The notes beneath the pieces are model-generated. The model did no database searches, was not told where the DNA came from, and saw only the letters and a list, made by a program, of their open reading frames with translations. Source: DASXSB01 sp036506275 (GTDB lineage: Bacteria; Methylomirabilota; Methylomirabilia; Rokubacteriales; CSP1-6). From it: a stretch of DNA of 54,664 nucleotides. The stretch covers positions 1-54,664 of the forward strand of contig DASXSB010000098.1 of NCBI GenBank assembly GCA_036506275.1, written 5' to 3'. Both the position numbers and the translations under genes were made by a program. The first letter of the stretch is position 1, and each line of letters begins with the position of its first letter. Positions 42,778 to 50,888 of the stretch are shown here, piece after piece.

Positions 42778-43937
42778 GGGCGGCGTCGGCGACGGCCGCG
42801 GAGTTTCCCACGCTGCCCGGCGGCGCGCCGGCAGGGGTCCTGGGCCTGCTCGTCGCGCTCCTTCTCATGGCGCCCGCCGTACGTCGATGGGCGGCGGGAC
42901 CGTACCTGTGGCCCTACCTGGTCGGCCTCGCCTTCGCGGTGTCGCTGTTCGCGACGCCGGTGGTGCGGGCGCTCGCGATCTGGGGCGCCGTGCTCGATCT
43001 GCCTGCCGCGCGCAAGGTGCACCGCGTGGCCACGCCGCTCCTCGGCGGCGCCGCCGTGTACGCCGCCTTCGCGCTCACCGTGCTCGCGAACTTCCAGTTC
43101 TCACGCCAGCTCAAGGGCGTGGCGCTCGGGGCCACCGTTGTGGTCGCGGTCGGGATCATCGACGACGTCGTCGATCTCCCCGCGCGCGTGAAGCTGGCCG
43201 GGCAGGTGGGCGGCGCCGCCCTCGCGATGTACTACGGCGTCGTCCTCAACGTGGTGCCGGAGTGGCTGCCGGGCGCGTTTGCCGTCAACGTCACGCTCAC
43301 GCTCTTGTGGTTCCTCACCGTCACCAACGCGCTGCAGTTCCTCGACGGCATGGACGGTCTCGCCTCCGGGCTCGGGGCCATCGCCGCCGTCTTCTTCAGC
43401 GTGGCCGCCCTCCGCACCGGACAGGGATACCTGATGTTCCTCTCGGCGGCGCTCCTCGGCGCCTGTCTCGGCTTCCTGCCCTACAACTTCCGCCGCGGGG
43501 GCGCCCGCATCTTCCTCGGCGACAGCGGGGCGAGCTTCATCGGTTTCACGCTCGCCGGCTTGGCGGTGATGGGAGAATGGGCGGAGCACAACGCGCTGAT
43601 CGCACTCTTCACGCCGGTGCTGATCCTGGGCGTGCCGCTGTTCGACATCGCGTTCGTGGGGATCGTGCGCGTGGTCACGGGAAAAGTGCACTCGTTTCAC
43701 GAATGGCTCGCCTTCACGGGGAAGGACCACATCCATCACCGGTTCGAGACCCTCGGCCTCACCAAGGCCCAGAGCGTTCTCCTGATCTTCTTCATCTCGT
43801 CGACGCTCGGGCTCTCCGCGACCTTTCTCCGGAATGCCTCGCCGCGGGAGTCGGTGGCGATCCTGATGCAGGCGGGTTGCGTGCTCGCCATCGTGGCCAT
43901 CCTCGAAGGCGTGGGACGGGGGCGGACCGAGGCATGA
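42774..43937 (+). CDS. Undecaprenyl-phosphate sugar-1-phosphate transferase (WecA/MraY family)
   Basis: This 387-residue enzyme has about ten hydrophobic segments and the family motifs: IIDDVVDLP (DDxxD), NALQFLDGMDGLASG and IFLGDSGASFIGF. HxxHH is present as KDHIHHR near residue 320. It transfers a sugar-1-phosphate from UDP-sugar to undecaprenyl phosphate, starting the repeat unit on the inner leaflet. The WecA versus TagO or other sub-branch is not resolved, so the donor (UDP-GlcNAc or another) is open. Its ATG overlaps the aminotransferase stop. Confidence 0.9.
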   Translation: MRAASATAAEFPTLPGGAPAGVLGLLVALLLMAPAVRRWAAGPYLWPYLVGLAFAVSLFATPVVRALAIWGAVLDLPAARKVHRVATPLLGGAAVYAAFALTVLANFQFSRQLKGVALGATVVVAVGIIDDVVDLPARVKLAGQVGGAALAMYYGVVLNVVPEWLPGAFAVNVTLTLLWFLTVTNALQFLDGMDGLASGLGAIAAVFFSVAALRTGQGYLMFLSAALLGACLGFLPYNFRRGGARIFLGDSGASFIGFTLAGLAVMGEWAEHNALIALFTPVLILGVPLFDIAFVGIVRVVTGKVHSFHEWLAFTGKDHIHHRFETLGLTKAQSVLLIFFISSTLGLSATFLRNASPRESVAILMQAGCVLAIVAILEGVGRGRTEA

Positions 43938-44368
43938 GGCGCGGTCTCCAGTCGTTGCTGGCGCGCTTCCGGAACGCGCTCCACCTCGACGATCCCCCGT
44001 GGAAGATCGCTCTCGCCCTCGCCGTCGGGGTGTTCATCAGCTGCACGCCCTTCTACGGTCTGCAGACTCTGCTCTCCATCGCGGTCGCGTGGGTGCTTCG
44101 CCTGAACCGCGCCGCCACCGTGGCCGGCGCCTGGCTCAATCTCCCGTGGTTCGCGCCCTTCGTGTACGCGGGCGCGCTCGCGGTGGGGGCGGCGATCATG
44201 CCGCACGTGAAGGGCGTGGCCGGCCAGTCGCTCACGCTGCTCGTGGGGACCACCATCGTGGGCGCGGTGGCGGCGGTGGTGACGTACGCGGTCGCCCTCG
44301 CCCTGATCCGGCGCCGCCGCGCGCGCGCGGCCGCGCTGGGGCAGGGCGCGCGCCGCCACGCCGCGTGA
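43934..44368 (+). CDS. DUF2062 membrane protein
   Basis: The 144-residue protein carries the DUF2062 pattern: DPPWKIALALAVGVFISCTPFYGLQTLLS, an N-x-P segment (GAWLNLPWFAPFVY), and two or three TM segments with a basic end. DUF2062 proteins are often found beside glycosyltransferases and may be permease-like or scaffolds; function unknown. It overlaps the WecA-like gene (ATGA) and the MscS gene (GTGA). Confidence 0.82.
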   Translation: MRRGLQSLLARFRNALHLDDPPWKIALALAVGVFISCTPFYGLQTLLSIAVAWVLRLNRAATVAGAWLNLPWFAPFVYAGALAVGAAIMPHVKGVAGQSLTLLVGTTIVGAVAAVVTYAVALALIRRRRARAAALGQGARRHAA

Positions 44369-45201
44369 CGATCGCCGGCTCCATCGCCGCGCTCATCGCG
44401 CGGTGGACGTCGCTCGACCCCACCGTGGCGGACCTGCTCGCGCGCCTCATCGCGATCGCCCTCACCGCGGCCGTCCTCTGGATCGCGTACGTCGTGGTCA
44501 CCGGCGTCGTCAACCGCTTGGTGGCGCGGCACGCCGCCCAGCCCGGGGCGCCGCACGGCGCCCGCCTGCGTACCGTCGCCTCCCTGCTCTCCAGTCTCGC
44601 GCGCTGGTTCATCGCGTTCGTGTCGCTGGTGATCGTGCTCCGCGAACTGGGCGTGGACGTGCAGGCGCTCATCGTGTCGGCGGGCATCGTGGGCGTGGCC
44701 CTCGCCTTCGGCGCCCAGTCGCTCGTGCGCGACGTCATCACCGGCTTCTTCCTCCTCGTCGAAGGCCTGGTGGCTGTGGGCGACACCGTGCAGGTGGGAA
44801 GCTACGCGGGGACCATCGAGAGCATGGGCCTCCGCGTCACCACGGTGCGCCTCACCGACGGCGCCCTTCACGTGCTGCCGAACGGCCAGCTCACCGAGTT
44901 CACGAACCTCAACGCGGGCTGGGCGCGCGCCGTCGTCGACATCGGGGTGCCGCGGGAGGCGCCGGTGGAGCGCGCCCTCGACGTGCTTCGACGGGTGGGG
45001 GAGGAATGGGCGCGCGAAACGGGACGCGCGCTGGAACAACCGCAGGCGCAAGGTATCATCAAGTTCAGCGGCGGCGACCCCGTGCTGCGGCTCATGGTCA
45101 GGGTCGACCCCGCCCTCCGCTTCGATACCGAGGCTGAGCTCCGGCGACGCATCAAGGCCGCGTTCGATCGTGAGCAGTGGTCCGTCGCGGGGGCCGCGTG
45201 A
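44365..45201 (+). CDS. MscS-family mechanosensitive channel
   Basis: A 278-residue protein with three N-terminal TM helices (about 23-48, 70-92, 98-125) and the MscS pore/beta region: GVDVQALIVSAGIVGVALAFG, then QSLVRDVITGFFLLVEG and VGDTVQVGSYAGTIESMGLRVT. A cytoplasmic alpha/beta part with PNGQLTEFTNLN follows. It should release solutes on hypoosmotic shock. It is the last gene of the overlapping EPS run (GTG 44365), which is unusual for such a channel and may only reflect transcription. Confidence 0.9.
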   Translation: MTIAGSIAALIARWTSLDPTVADLLARLIAIALTAAVLWIAYVVVTGVVNRLVARHAAQPGAPHGARLRTVASLLSSLARWFIAFVSLVIVLRELGVDVQALIVSAGIVGVALAFGAQSLVRDVITGFFLLVEGLVAVGDTVQVGSYAGTIESMGLRVTTVRLTDGALHVLPNGQLTEFTNLNAGWARAVVDIGVPREAPVERALDVLRRVGEEWARETGRALEQPQAQGIIKFSGGDPVLRLMVRVDPALRFDTEAELRRRIKAAFDREQWSVAGAA

Positions 45202-45213
45202 GCACGTCGCGCT

Positions 45214-45220
45214 AAAGGAG
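45214..45220 (+). promoter_or_regulatory. Ribosome binding site of galU
   Basis: AAAGGAG lies six bases before ATG 45227. It selects this start over an in-frame ATG at 45170, which would extend into the MscS gene and lacks homology to the family's N-terminus. Confidence 0.75.
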
Positions 45221-45226
45221 CCACGC

Positions 45227-46093
45227 ATGAAGGTTCGGAAGGCCGTGTTTCCCGCCGCCGGGCTGGGCACCCGCTTCCTCCCCGCCACCAAGGCGCAGCC
45301 CAAGGAGATGCTGCCCCTCGTCGACAAGCCCACCATCCAGTACGTGGTGGAGGAGGCGGTGGCTTCCGGGATCGGCGAGATCATCATCGTCACCGGCCGC
45401 AACAAGCGCGCGATCGAGGATCACTTCGACGCTGCCTTCGAGCTCGAGTACTACCTGAACGACCGCGGCAAGGTGGACGAGCTGGCGCAGATCAAGACGA
45501 TCTCGGAGCTGGCGTCGGTCTCCTACGTGCGCCAGAAGGAGCCTCTCGGGCTCGGCCACGCCATCCTGTGCGCGCGGCCCCTCGTCGGCGAGGAGCCGTT
45601 CGCGGTCTTCCTCGGTGACGACATCATCGGCGGCGCCACCGTGCCCTGCATGCGCCAGCTCCTGGACGTGGCCGCCCGCCACGACGGTCCCGTGATCGCG
45701 GTGGAGCGGGTTCCGCGCGAGCGGCTGCAGCAGTACGGCGTCATCGCGGGCAAGCGGATCCATGACAACGTGTACGAGATCACCGACCTCGTGGAGAAGC
45801 CGCGGCCAGAGGAGGCGCCCTCCGACCTCGCCATCATCGGCCGCTACGTCCTCACCCCCGACATCTTCGGAATCCTCGCCGAGACCGCCGCCGACAAGCG
45901 CGGCGAGATCCAGCTCACGGACGGCCTGCGCACGCTGCGCGCGCGCCGGCCCATGTACGCCGTCGAGTTCGAAGGCAAGCGGTACGACACCGGGGACAAG
46001 CTCGGCTTCCTCAAGGCGACCGTCGAGTTCGCCCTCGCCCGCCCCGATCTCGCCGACGACTTTCGCCGGTATTTGAAGTCGCTCAAGCTCTAG
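45227..46093 (+). CDS. galU: UTP-glucose-1-phosphate uridylyltransferase
   Basis: The 288-residue enzyme has the sugar-nucleotide pyrophosphorylase motif AAGLGTRFLPATKAQPKEMLP, the Lys-containing EITDLVEKPRPEEAPSD region, and EFEGKRYDTGDKLGFL. It forms UDP-glucose from glucose-1-phosphate and UTP, a precursor for the polymer. It follows the EPS run by 25 bases and has its own ribosome site. Length matches GalU (about 290). Confidence 0.93.
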   Translation: MKVRKAVFPAAGLGTRFLPATKAQPKEMLPLVDKPTIQYVVEEAVASGIGEIIIVTGRNKRAIEDHFDAAFELEYYLNDRGKVDELAQIKTISELASVSYVRQKEPLGLGHAILCARPLVGEEPFAVFLGDDIIGGATVPCMRQLLDVAARHDGPVIAVERVPRERLQQYGVIAGKRIHDNVYEITDLVEKPRPEEAPSDLAIIGRYVLTPDIFGILAETAADKRGEIQLTDGLRTLRARRPMYAVEFEGKRYDTGDKLGFLKATVEFALARPDLADDFRRYLKSLKL

Positions 46094-46135
46094 CCGCCGG
46101 CGCCGCCGGGGCGGAGACGCGCGAAGGCGGTTTCG

Positions 46136-46164
46136 TTGACTTGGGGTGGTGCATCTGCAAGAAT
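46136..46164 (+). promoter_or_regulatory. Sigma-70-type promoter of the pncB-trp operon
   Basis: TTGACT, a 17-base spacer and AAGAAT. The predicted start near 46171 lies downstream of the GTG at 46146, which supports ATG 46194 as pncB's start. The AAGAAT -10 also occurs before the TPR gene. Confidence 0.45.
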
Positions 46165-46193
46165 TCACGCACCGTTCAGACGCACGGGACAGG

Positions 46194-47390
46194 ATGCCGC
46201 GCACCCCGAAACGTCCGTTTCACACCGCCTCCGACGCCGACATCAAGAGCGGCGAGGTTTCGGACGTCTACTTCGCCCGCACGGTGCAGGTCCTCAAGCA
46301 CAGGAACGATCGCAAGCGCGTCAAGACCGAGGTCTATCTCAAGTCGCTCCCTGACGAGTGGCAGTGGGGAGTGCTGGCCGGCATCGAAGAGGTGGCCCGG
46401 CTCCTCGAGGGCGTGCCCGTCCACGTGCGGGCGATGGACGAGGGGACGCTGTTCGCGGCGTACCAGCCCGTGCTCACGGTGGAAGGGACGTACGTCGACT
46501 GGGCGCAGTACGAGACGGCACTCCTCGGTCTCCTCTGCCAGGCGTCGGGCATCGCGACCAAGGCCGCCCGCTGCAAGAAGGCGGCGGGAGAGCGCCAGCT
46601 GATCTCGTTCGGCGCCCGCCGCATGCATCCGGCGCTCGCGCCCATGATCGAGCGCAACGCGTTCGTGGGCGGCTGCGACGGGGTGGCGGTGACCAAGTCG
46701 GCGGAGATCATCGACGCCGATCCCATGGGCACCATCCCCCACTCGCTCGTGCTGATGGTGGGCGACACCGTGGAGGCGCTGCGCGCGTTCGACGAGGTGG
46801 TGGATCCCAAGGTCCGGCGGGTGGCCCTCATCGACACGCTCCAGGACGAGAAGTTCGAGGCGATCCGGGTGGCGGAGGCGCTCGGGCCCGATCTCTACGC
46901 GGTCCGTCTCGACACCCCGTCATCGCGCCGCGGTGATCTCTACCGCATCGCGGAGGAGGTGCGCTGGGAGCTGAGCCTCCGGGGCTTCGGCCACGTCAAG
47001 ATCGTGGTCTCGGGCGGCATCGACGAGCACGAGATCCTCCGCTTGAACCCCGTGGTCGATTCCTACGGCGTGGGCACCTCGATCGCGAACGCGCCCGTGC
47101 TCAACTTCGCCCTCGACATCATGGAGATCGAGGGCCGTCCCCTCGCCAAGCGCGGAAAGATGTCGGGGGCCAAGGACGTCTACCGCCGGCGCGGGACGCG
47201 CGAGACGGTGGTGGTGCCGGCGGGCACGCCGCCCCCCACGGCCGGCGGCACCTGGGAGTCGCTGCTCAAGCCGCTCCTCGAGGACGGCCGTCTCGTCCGC
47301 GATCTGCCGCCCCCGCGGATGCTGCGCGATTACGTTCTCGATCAGCTCGCCACCGTCCCCCTCGAGACGCTCGGGCGCGAACGCCGTTGA
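46194..47390 (+). CDS. pncB: Nicotinate phosphoribosyltransferase (archaeal-type)
   Basis: This 398-residue enzyme joins nicotinate and PRPP to make nicotinate mononucleotide for NAD synthesis. Family segments are SDVYFARTVQVL near the N-terminus, SFGARRMHPALAPMIERNAF, GTIPHSLVLM and the phosphate-site VSGGIDEHEILRL plus YGVGTSIANAP. The fold and length fit the archaeal-type PncB branch found in some bacteria. The start is chosen at ATG 46194 because the promoter lies between it and GTG 46146. Its stop overlaps the mini-ORF at 47387 (TTGA). Confidence 0.88.
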   Translation: MPRTPKRPFHTASDADIKSGEVSDVYFARTVQVLKHRNDRKRVKTEVYLKSLPDEWQWGVLAGIEEVARLLEGVPVHVRAMDEGTLFAAYQPVLTVEGTYVDWAQYETALLGLLCQASGIATKAARCKKAAGERQLISFGARRMHPALAPMIERNAFVGGCDGVAVTKSAEIIDADPMGTIPHSLVLMVGDTVEALRAFDEVVDPKVRRVALIDTLQDEKFEAIRVAEALGPDLYAVRLDTPSSRRGDLYRIAEEVRWELSLRGFGHVKIVVSGGIDEHEILRLNPVVDSYGVGTSIANAPVLNFALDIMEIEGRPLAKRGKMSGAKDVYRRRGTRETVVVPAGTPPPTAGGTWESLLKPLLEDGRLVRDLPPPRMLRDYVLDQLATVPLETLGRERR

Positions 47391-47440
47391 CGATCCTCGA
47401 CGACATCGTTCGAGACAAGCGCGAGGAGGAGCGCTGTTGA
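47387..47440 (+). CDS. 17-residue ORF duplicating the TrpC N-terminus
   Basis: TTG 47387 overlaps the pncB stop (TTGA), and the ORF ends with a TGA overlapping trpC's own TTG start. It encodes MTILDDIVRDKR-EEERC, nearly identical to TrpC's first 13 residues (MTILDEIVRDKRD). The two 50-base copies are exactly adjacent. In the first 43 bases they differ at six positions, all third codon positions, four of them silent. This suggests the upstream copy has been under selection as a peptide, or that two strain variants were joined in assembly. It could couple pncB translation to trpC. Confidence 0.55.
   Translation: MTILDDIVRDKREEERC
47424..47429 (+). promoter_or_regulatory. Shine-Dalgarno of trpC inside the duplicated copy
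   Basis: AGGAGG lies seven bases before TTG 47437. It sits in the mini-ORF, so ribosomes translating the mini-ORF cover trpC's ribosome site and could reinitiate at the overlapping TTG. Confidence 0.75.
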
Positions 47441-48222
47441 CGATCCTGGACGAGATAGTGCGCGACAAGCGCGACGAGGTCGCGCGCCGCCGGCGCGCCG
47501 TTCCCCAGGCGGAGCTGGAGCACCGCTGTCGCGCGCTCGGGCCCGCGCGCGACTTCGAGGCTGCCCTCGCCCCGCGCCCCGGCCGCGTGGCGCTGATCGC
47601 CGAGGTCAAGAAGGCGTCGCCCTCGCGCGGGGTGCTGGCGGCGGATCTCGACCCGGTGGCGATCGCGCGCACGTATGCGAACGCGGGCGCGGCCGCCCTC
47701 TCCGTCCTCACCGACGAGAAGTACTTCCAGGGACGCCTGGAGCTGCTCGGCGCCATCCGCGACGTCGTCACCGTGCCCCTCCTGCGCAAGGACTTCACGA
47801 TCGACGAGTACCAGCTGTGGGAATCGCGGGCGGCGGGCGCGGACGCGGTCCTGCTCATCGTCGCCATCCTCGAGCCGGCCCGGCTCCGCGATCTGCTCGC
47901 GGGCGCCAAGGGCCTCGGCCTCGATGCCCTCGTGGAGGCGCACACGGCCGGCGAGCTCGACGTCGCCCTCGCTGCCGGCGCCCGCGTGGTGGGCATCAAC
48001 AACCGCGACCTCCGTTCGTTCGAGACGCGCATCGAGACCACGCTCGCGCTCCTGCCGAGCGTGCCCCCCGGTCCCATCGTGGTGAGCGAGAGCGGGTTCG
48101 AGAGCGCGGAGCAGGTGCGGATGGTGGTGGCGGCGGGCGCGCACGCCGTGCTCGTCGGCGAGAGTCTCGTCAAGGCACGTGACGTGGCGGCGAAGGTGCG
48201 GGAGCTGACGCTCCGTGGTTAA
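47437..48222 (+). CDS. trpC: Indole-3-glycerol phosphate synthase
   Basis: The 261-residue TIM-barrel enzyme has the IGPS active-site Lys in LIAEVKKASPSRG, a second Lys in LRKDFTIDEYQLWESRAAGAD, and VGINNRDLRSFETRIETT, then SESGFESAEQV. It closes the indole ring in tryptophan synthesis. It starts TTG 47437 with a strong ribosome site. Its end overlaps trpF by eight bases, and trpF, trpB and trpA follow in order. trpD, trpE and trpG are not in the window. Confidence 0.95.
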   Translation: MTILDEIVRDKRDEVARRRRAVPQAELEHRCRALGPARDFEAALAPRPGRVALIAEVKKASPSRGVLAADLDPVAIARTYANAGAAALSVLTDEKYFQGRLELLGAIRDVVTVPLLRKDFTIDEYQLWESRAAGADAVLLIVAILEPARLRDLLAGAKGLGLDALVEAHTAGELDVALAAGARVVGINNRDLRSFETRIETTLALLPSVPPGPIVVSESGFESAEQVRMVVAAGAHAVLVGESLVKARDVAAKVRELTLRG

Positions 48223-48877
48223 GATCAAGATCTGCGGCATCACGTCCGTGGAGGACGCGATGATGTGCGCGGAGGCGGGCGCGGACGCGCTCGGCTTCAT
48301 CTTCGTGGAAGGCACCCCGCGCTTCATCCCGCCCGCGCGGGCGGCGTCGATCATCCGCGCCCTGCCGCCGTTCGTGACGCCGGTGGGCGTGTTCTGGGAC
48401 CATCCCGCCGGTCACGTGAAGGCGGTGGCGGACGCGTGCGGCCTGCGCGCGTTGCAATTCCACGGCGACGAAACGCCGGACGAGGTGGCGGGGCACGCGC
48501 TGCCCGTCATCAAGACAATCAAGCTCGCCGCCACCACGATCCCCGAGGGGCTGCCGGAGTACCGGGCCGCGGACTGGGTGCAGATCATGCCGTACGTCCC
48601 CCACGTGTCCGCCATCCTGCTCGACAGTGCCGCCCGCTGGAGCGAAGGCGAAGCGCGCCATCCCATCCACTGGTCGGTGGCGCGGCATCTCGCGCGTGGC
48701 CGCTGGCGCATCATCCTGTCCGCGGGCCTGACGCCCGACAACGTGGCCGCCGCCATCACGACCGTGGGGCCCTACGGCGTGGACGTGAACTCGGGCGTGG
48801 AAGCGGCGCCGGGGCGGAAAGACGCCGAGAAGGTGCGACGGTTCGTGGCGGAGGCGCGGCGGGCGGTGTTCCGGTGA
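48215..48877 (+). CDS. trpF: Phosphoribosylanthranilate isomerase
   Basis: This 220-residue barrel opens KIKICGITSVEDAMMCAEAGADALGF with the catalytic Cys, has LQFHGDET, and ends with SAGLTPDNVAAAI and GVDVNSGVEAAPGRKD, all standard TrpF motifs. It isomerises phosphoribosylanthranilate for tryptophan synthesis. GTG 48215 gives an eight-base overlap with trpC. The next gene starts on its last GTGA. Confidence 0.94.
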   Translation: MVKIKICGITSVEDAMMCAEAGADALGFIFVEGTPRFIPPARAASIIRALPPFVTPVGVFWDHPAGHVKAVADACGLRALQFHGDETPDEVAGHALPVIKTIKLAATTIPEGLPEYRAADWVQIMPYVPHVSAILLDSAARWSEGEARHPIHWSVARHLARGRWRIILSAGLTPDNVAAAITTVGPYGVDVNSGVEAAPGRKDAEKVRRFVAEARRAVFR

Positions 48878-50082
48878 AGCGACTACCCGACGCCCAGGGC
48901 CACTTCGGGCGGTACGGCGGACGCTTCGTGCCGGAGACGGTGATGGCGCCCCTCATCGAGCTCGAGCGCGCATACGCCGCCGCCCGCCGCGACCGGCATT
49001 TCCGCGCCCGCTTGCGCGCGCTCCTCGCCGACTACGCGGGACGTCCGACGCCGCTCTACTTCGCGAACCGCCTCACGGAGGAGTGCGGGGGCGCGCGCAT
49101 CTACCTCAAGCGCGAGGACCTCTGTCACACGGGCGCGCACAAGATCAACAACGTCCTCGGCCAGGCGCTGCTGGCCGCGCGCATGGGCAAGAAGCGCGTG
49201 ATCGCGGAGACGGGCGCCGGCCAGCACGGGGTCGCCACCGCCACCGCCGCCGCCCTCCTCGGCCTCGAGTGCGAGGTCTACATGGGCGCGGAGGACGTCG
49301 AGCGCCAGGCGCTGAACGTCTTCCGGATGCGGTTGCTGGGCGCGCGCGTGATCCCCGTCGAGTCCGGCAGCCGGACGCTCAAGGATGCCATCAACGAGGC
49401 GATGCGGGACTGGGTCACCAACGTCCGCACGACCTATTACTGTCTCGGCTCCGCGCTCGGTCCCCATCCGTATCCGATGATGGTGCGCGACTTCCATACC
49501 GTGATCGGTCAGGAGACGCGCGTGCAGTCGCGGCGTGCGTTCGGCCGCCTTCCCGACGTGCTCGTGGCGTGTGTGGGCGGCGGCTCCAACGCCATCGGCC
49601 TCTTCCATCCGTTCATCGGCGAGCGCCGGGTGCGCATCGTGGGCGTGGAGCCGGGCGGCCATGGCATCGCCACCGGACGCCACGGCGCCACGCTGACGGC
49701 GGGAGCCGTGGGCGTGCTGCACGGGACCATGAGCTATTTTCTCCAGAACGACGACGGTCAGATCGCCACCGCGCACTCGATCTCGGCCGGCCTCGACTAT
49801 CCCGGCGTCGGCCCCGAGCACGCGTACTACAAGGACACGGGGCGGTTCGAGTTCGTCTCGATCACCGACGAGGAGGCGCTCGCCGGTTTCCAGGCGCTCA
49901 CACGGCTTCAGGGCATCATGCCCGCGCTGGAGTCGGCGCACGCGGTCGCCCACGCCATGCGCCTCGCGAAGTCGCTGCCGCGGTCGAAAGTCATCGTGGT
50001 GGGGCTCTCGGGCCGCGGCGACAAGGACGTGCAGGTGGTGGCGCGCGCGCTCAACGGCGGCGCCGCGGAGAGCCGGCCCTGA
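48874..50082 (+). CDS. trpB: Tryptophan synthase beta chain
   Basis: A 402-residue PLP enzyme with FGRYGGRFVPETVMAPL at the start and catalytic Lys in HTGAHKINNVLGQAL. The phosphate-binding loop is GGGSNAIGLFHPF, and ETGAGQHGVATATAAALLG is the COMM-domain segment. It joins indole to serine. Start GTG 48874 overlaps trpF by four bases, and the stop overlaps trpA's probable CTG start. Confidence 0.96.
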   Translation: MKRLPDAQGHFGRYGGRFVPETVMAPLIELERAYAAARRDRHFRARLRALLADYAGRPTPLYFANRLTEECGGARIYLKREDLCHTGAHKINNVLGQALLAARMGKKRVIAETGAGQHGVATATAAALLGLECEVYMGAEDVERQALNVFRMRLLGARVIPVESGSRTLKDAINEAMRDWVTNVRTTYYCLGSALGPHPYPMMVRDFHTVIGQETRVQSRRAFGRLPDVLVACVGGGSNAIGLFHPFIGERRVRIVGVEPGGHGIATGRHGATLTAGAVGVLHGTMSYFLQNDDGQIATAHSISAGLDYPGVGPEHAYYKDTGRFEFVSITDEEALAGFQALTRLQGIMPALESAHAVAHAMRLAKSLPRSKVIVVGLSGRGDKDVQVVARALNGGAAESRP

Positions 50083-50888
50083 GCCGCCTCGACACGACGT
50101 TCGAACGGTTGCGCGCGGCGGGGGAGCGTGCACTCGTCGCGTACTTCACGGCCGGCGATCCCTCGCTGGCGGCTACCGCGCGCCTCGTGCTCGAAGCGGA
50201 GCGCCAGGGCGCCGACGTCATCGAGCTCGGCGTGCCGTTCTCCGATCCGCTCGCGGACGGACCGGTGATCCAGCGCGCGGCCACCCGCGCCCTGGCGGCG
50301 GGCACCTCGCTGGCGCGCGTGCTCGAGACGGTCGCGACCCTGCGGCCCGAGTTGCGCGCGCCGGTCGCGCTGATGACGTACTACAATCCCGTGCTCGCGT
50401 TCGGCCTCAAGGCGTTCGCGCGCGCCGCCGTCGAGGCGGGCGTGGACGGCGTGATCGTGGTCGATCTGCCTCCCGAGGAAGCGGGGCCGCTGGCGGCGGA
50501 GGCGGAAGCGGCCGGTCTCGACCTCGTCCACCTCGTCGCGCCTACCTCGACACCCGCCCGCGTGCGCCTCATCGCGCGCCGGAGCCGCGGCTTCATCTAT
50601 GTCGTCTCGCTCACCGGCATCACGGGGGAGCGGCAGGCGGTGTCCGCCGAGCTCGCGGCCCAGGTGCGCGCGCTGCGTCTGGTCACCACCAAGCCCTTGT
50701 GCGTGGGCTTCGGCATCAGCACACCCGAGCAAGCGGCGACGGTGGGGCGCCTCGCCGACGGTGTCGCCGTGGGCTCCGCCCTCGTGCGCCTGGTCGAGGA
50801 GGGCGACGGCGAGGGCGCCATGGTGGAGAAGGTGGGCAAGTTCATCGCCGCCCTCAAGGCGCCGTTGCGCGCGGGGAGGGAAGGGTAA
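50079..50888 (+). CDS. trpA: Tryptophan synthase alpha chain
   Basis: The 269-residue barrel has the family start SRLDTTFERLRAAGERALVAYFTAGDP, catalytic Glu in DVIELGVPFSDPLADGPVIQRA, catalytic Asp in VIVVDLPPEEA, and GFGISTPEQA. It makes indole for TrpB. No ATG, GTG or TTG precedes the conserved SRLD sequence in frame; CTG 50079 fits as a CTGA overlap with trpB. TTG 50109 is the canonical alternative and would remove ten conserved residues. Confidence 0.92.
   Translation: MSRLDTTFERLRAAGERALVAYFTAGDPSLAATARLVLEAERQGADVIELGVPFSDPLADGPVIQRAATRALAAGTSLARVLETVATLRPELRAPVALMTYYNPVLAFGLKAFARAAVEAGVDGVIVVDLPPEEAGPLAAEAEAAGLDLVHLVAPTSTPARVRLIARRSRGFIYVVSLTGITGERQAVSAELAAQVRALRLVTTKPLCVGFGISTPEQAATVGRLADGVAVGSALVRLVEEGDGEGAMVEKVGKFIAALKAPLRAGREG

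Larger units (their letters stand above)
47387..47486 (+). repeat. 50-base tandem duplication of the trpC start
   Basis: Copy 1 is 47387-47436 and copy 2 is 47437-47486. The first 43 bases match at 37 positions. The last seven of copy 1 diverge, and copy 1 has gained an AGGAGG (47424-47429) where copy 2 has GACGAGGTC. The 50-base offset is not a multiple of three, so the copies are in different frames relative to each other. Confidence 0.85.

Noticed and set aside
17361..45201. Exosortase/PEP-CTERM locus
   Set aside because: The ATPase, asparagine-synthase-type gene and GTs resemble such loci, but no exosortase gene or PEP-CTERM protein is in the window, so the label was not used.
46146..46193. 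GTG 46146 as pncB start
   Set aside because: It lies inside the predicted promoter, upstream of the expected transcript start; ATG 46194 fits better.
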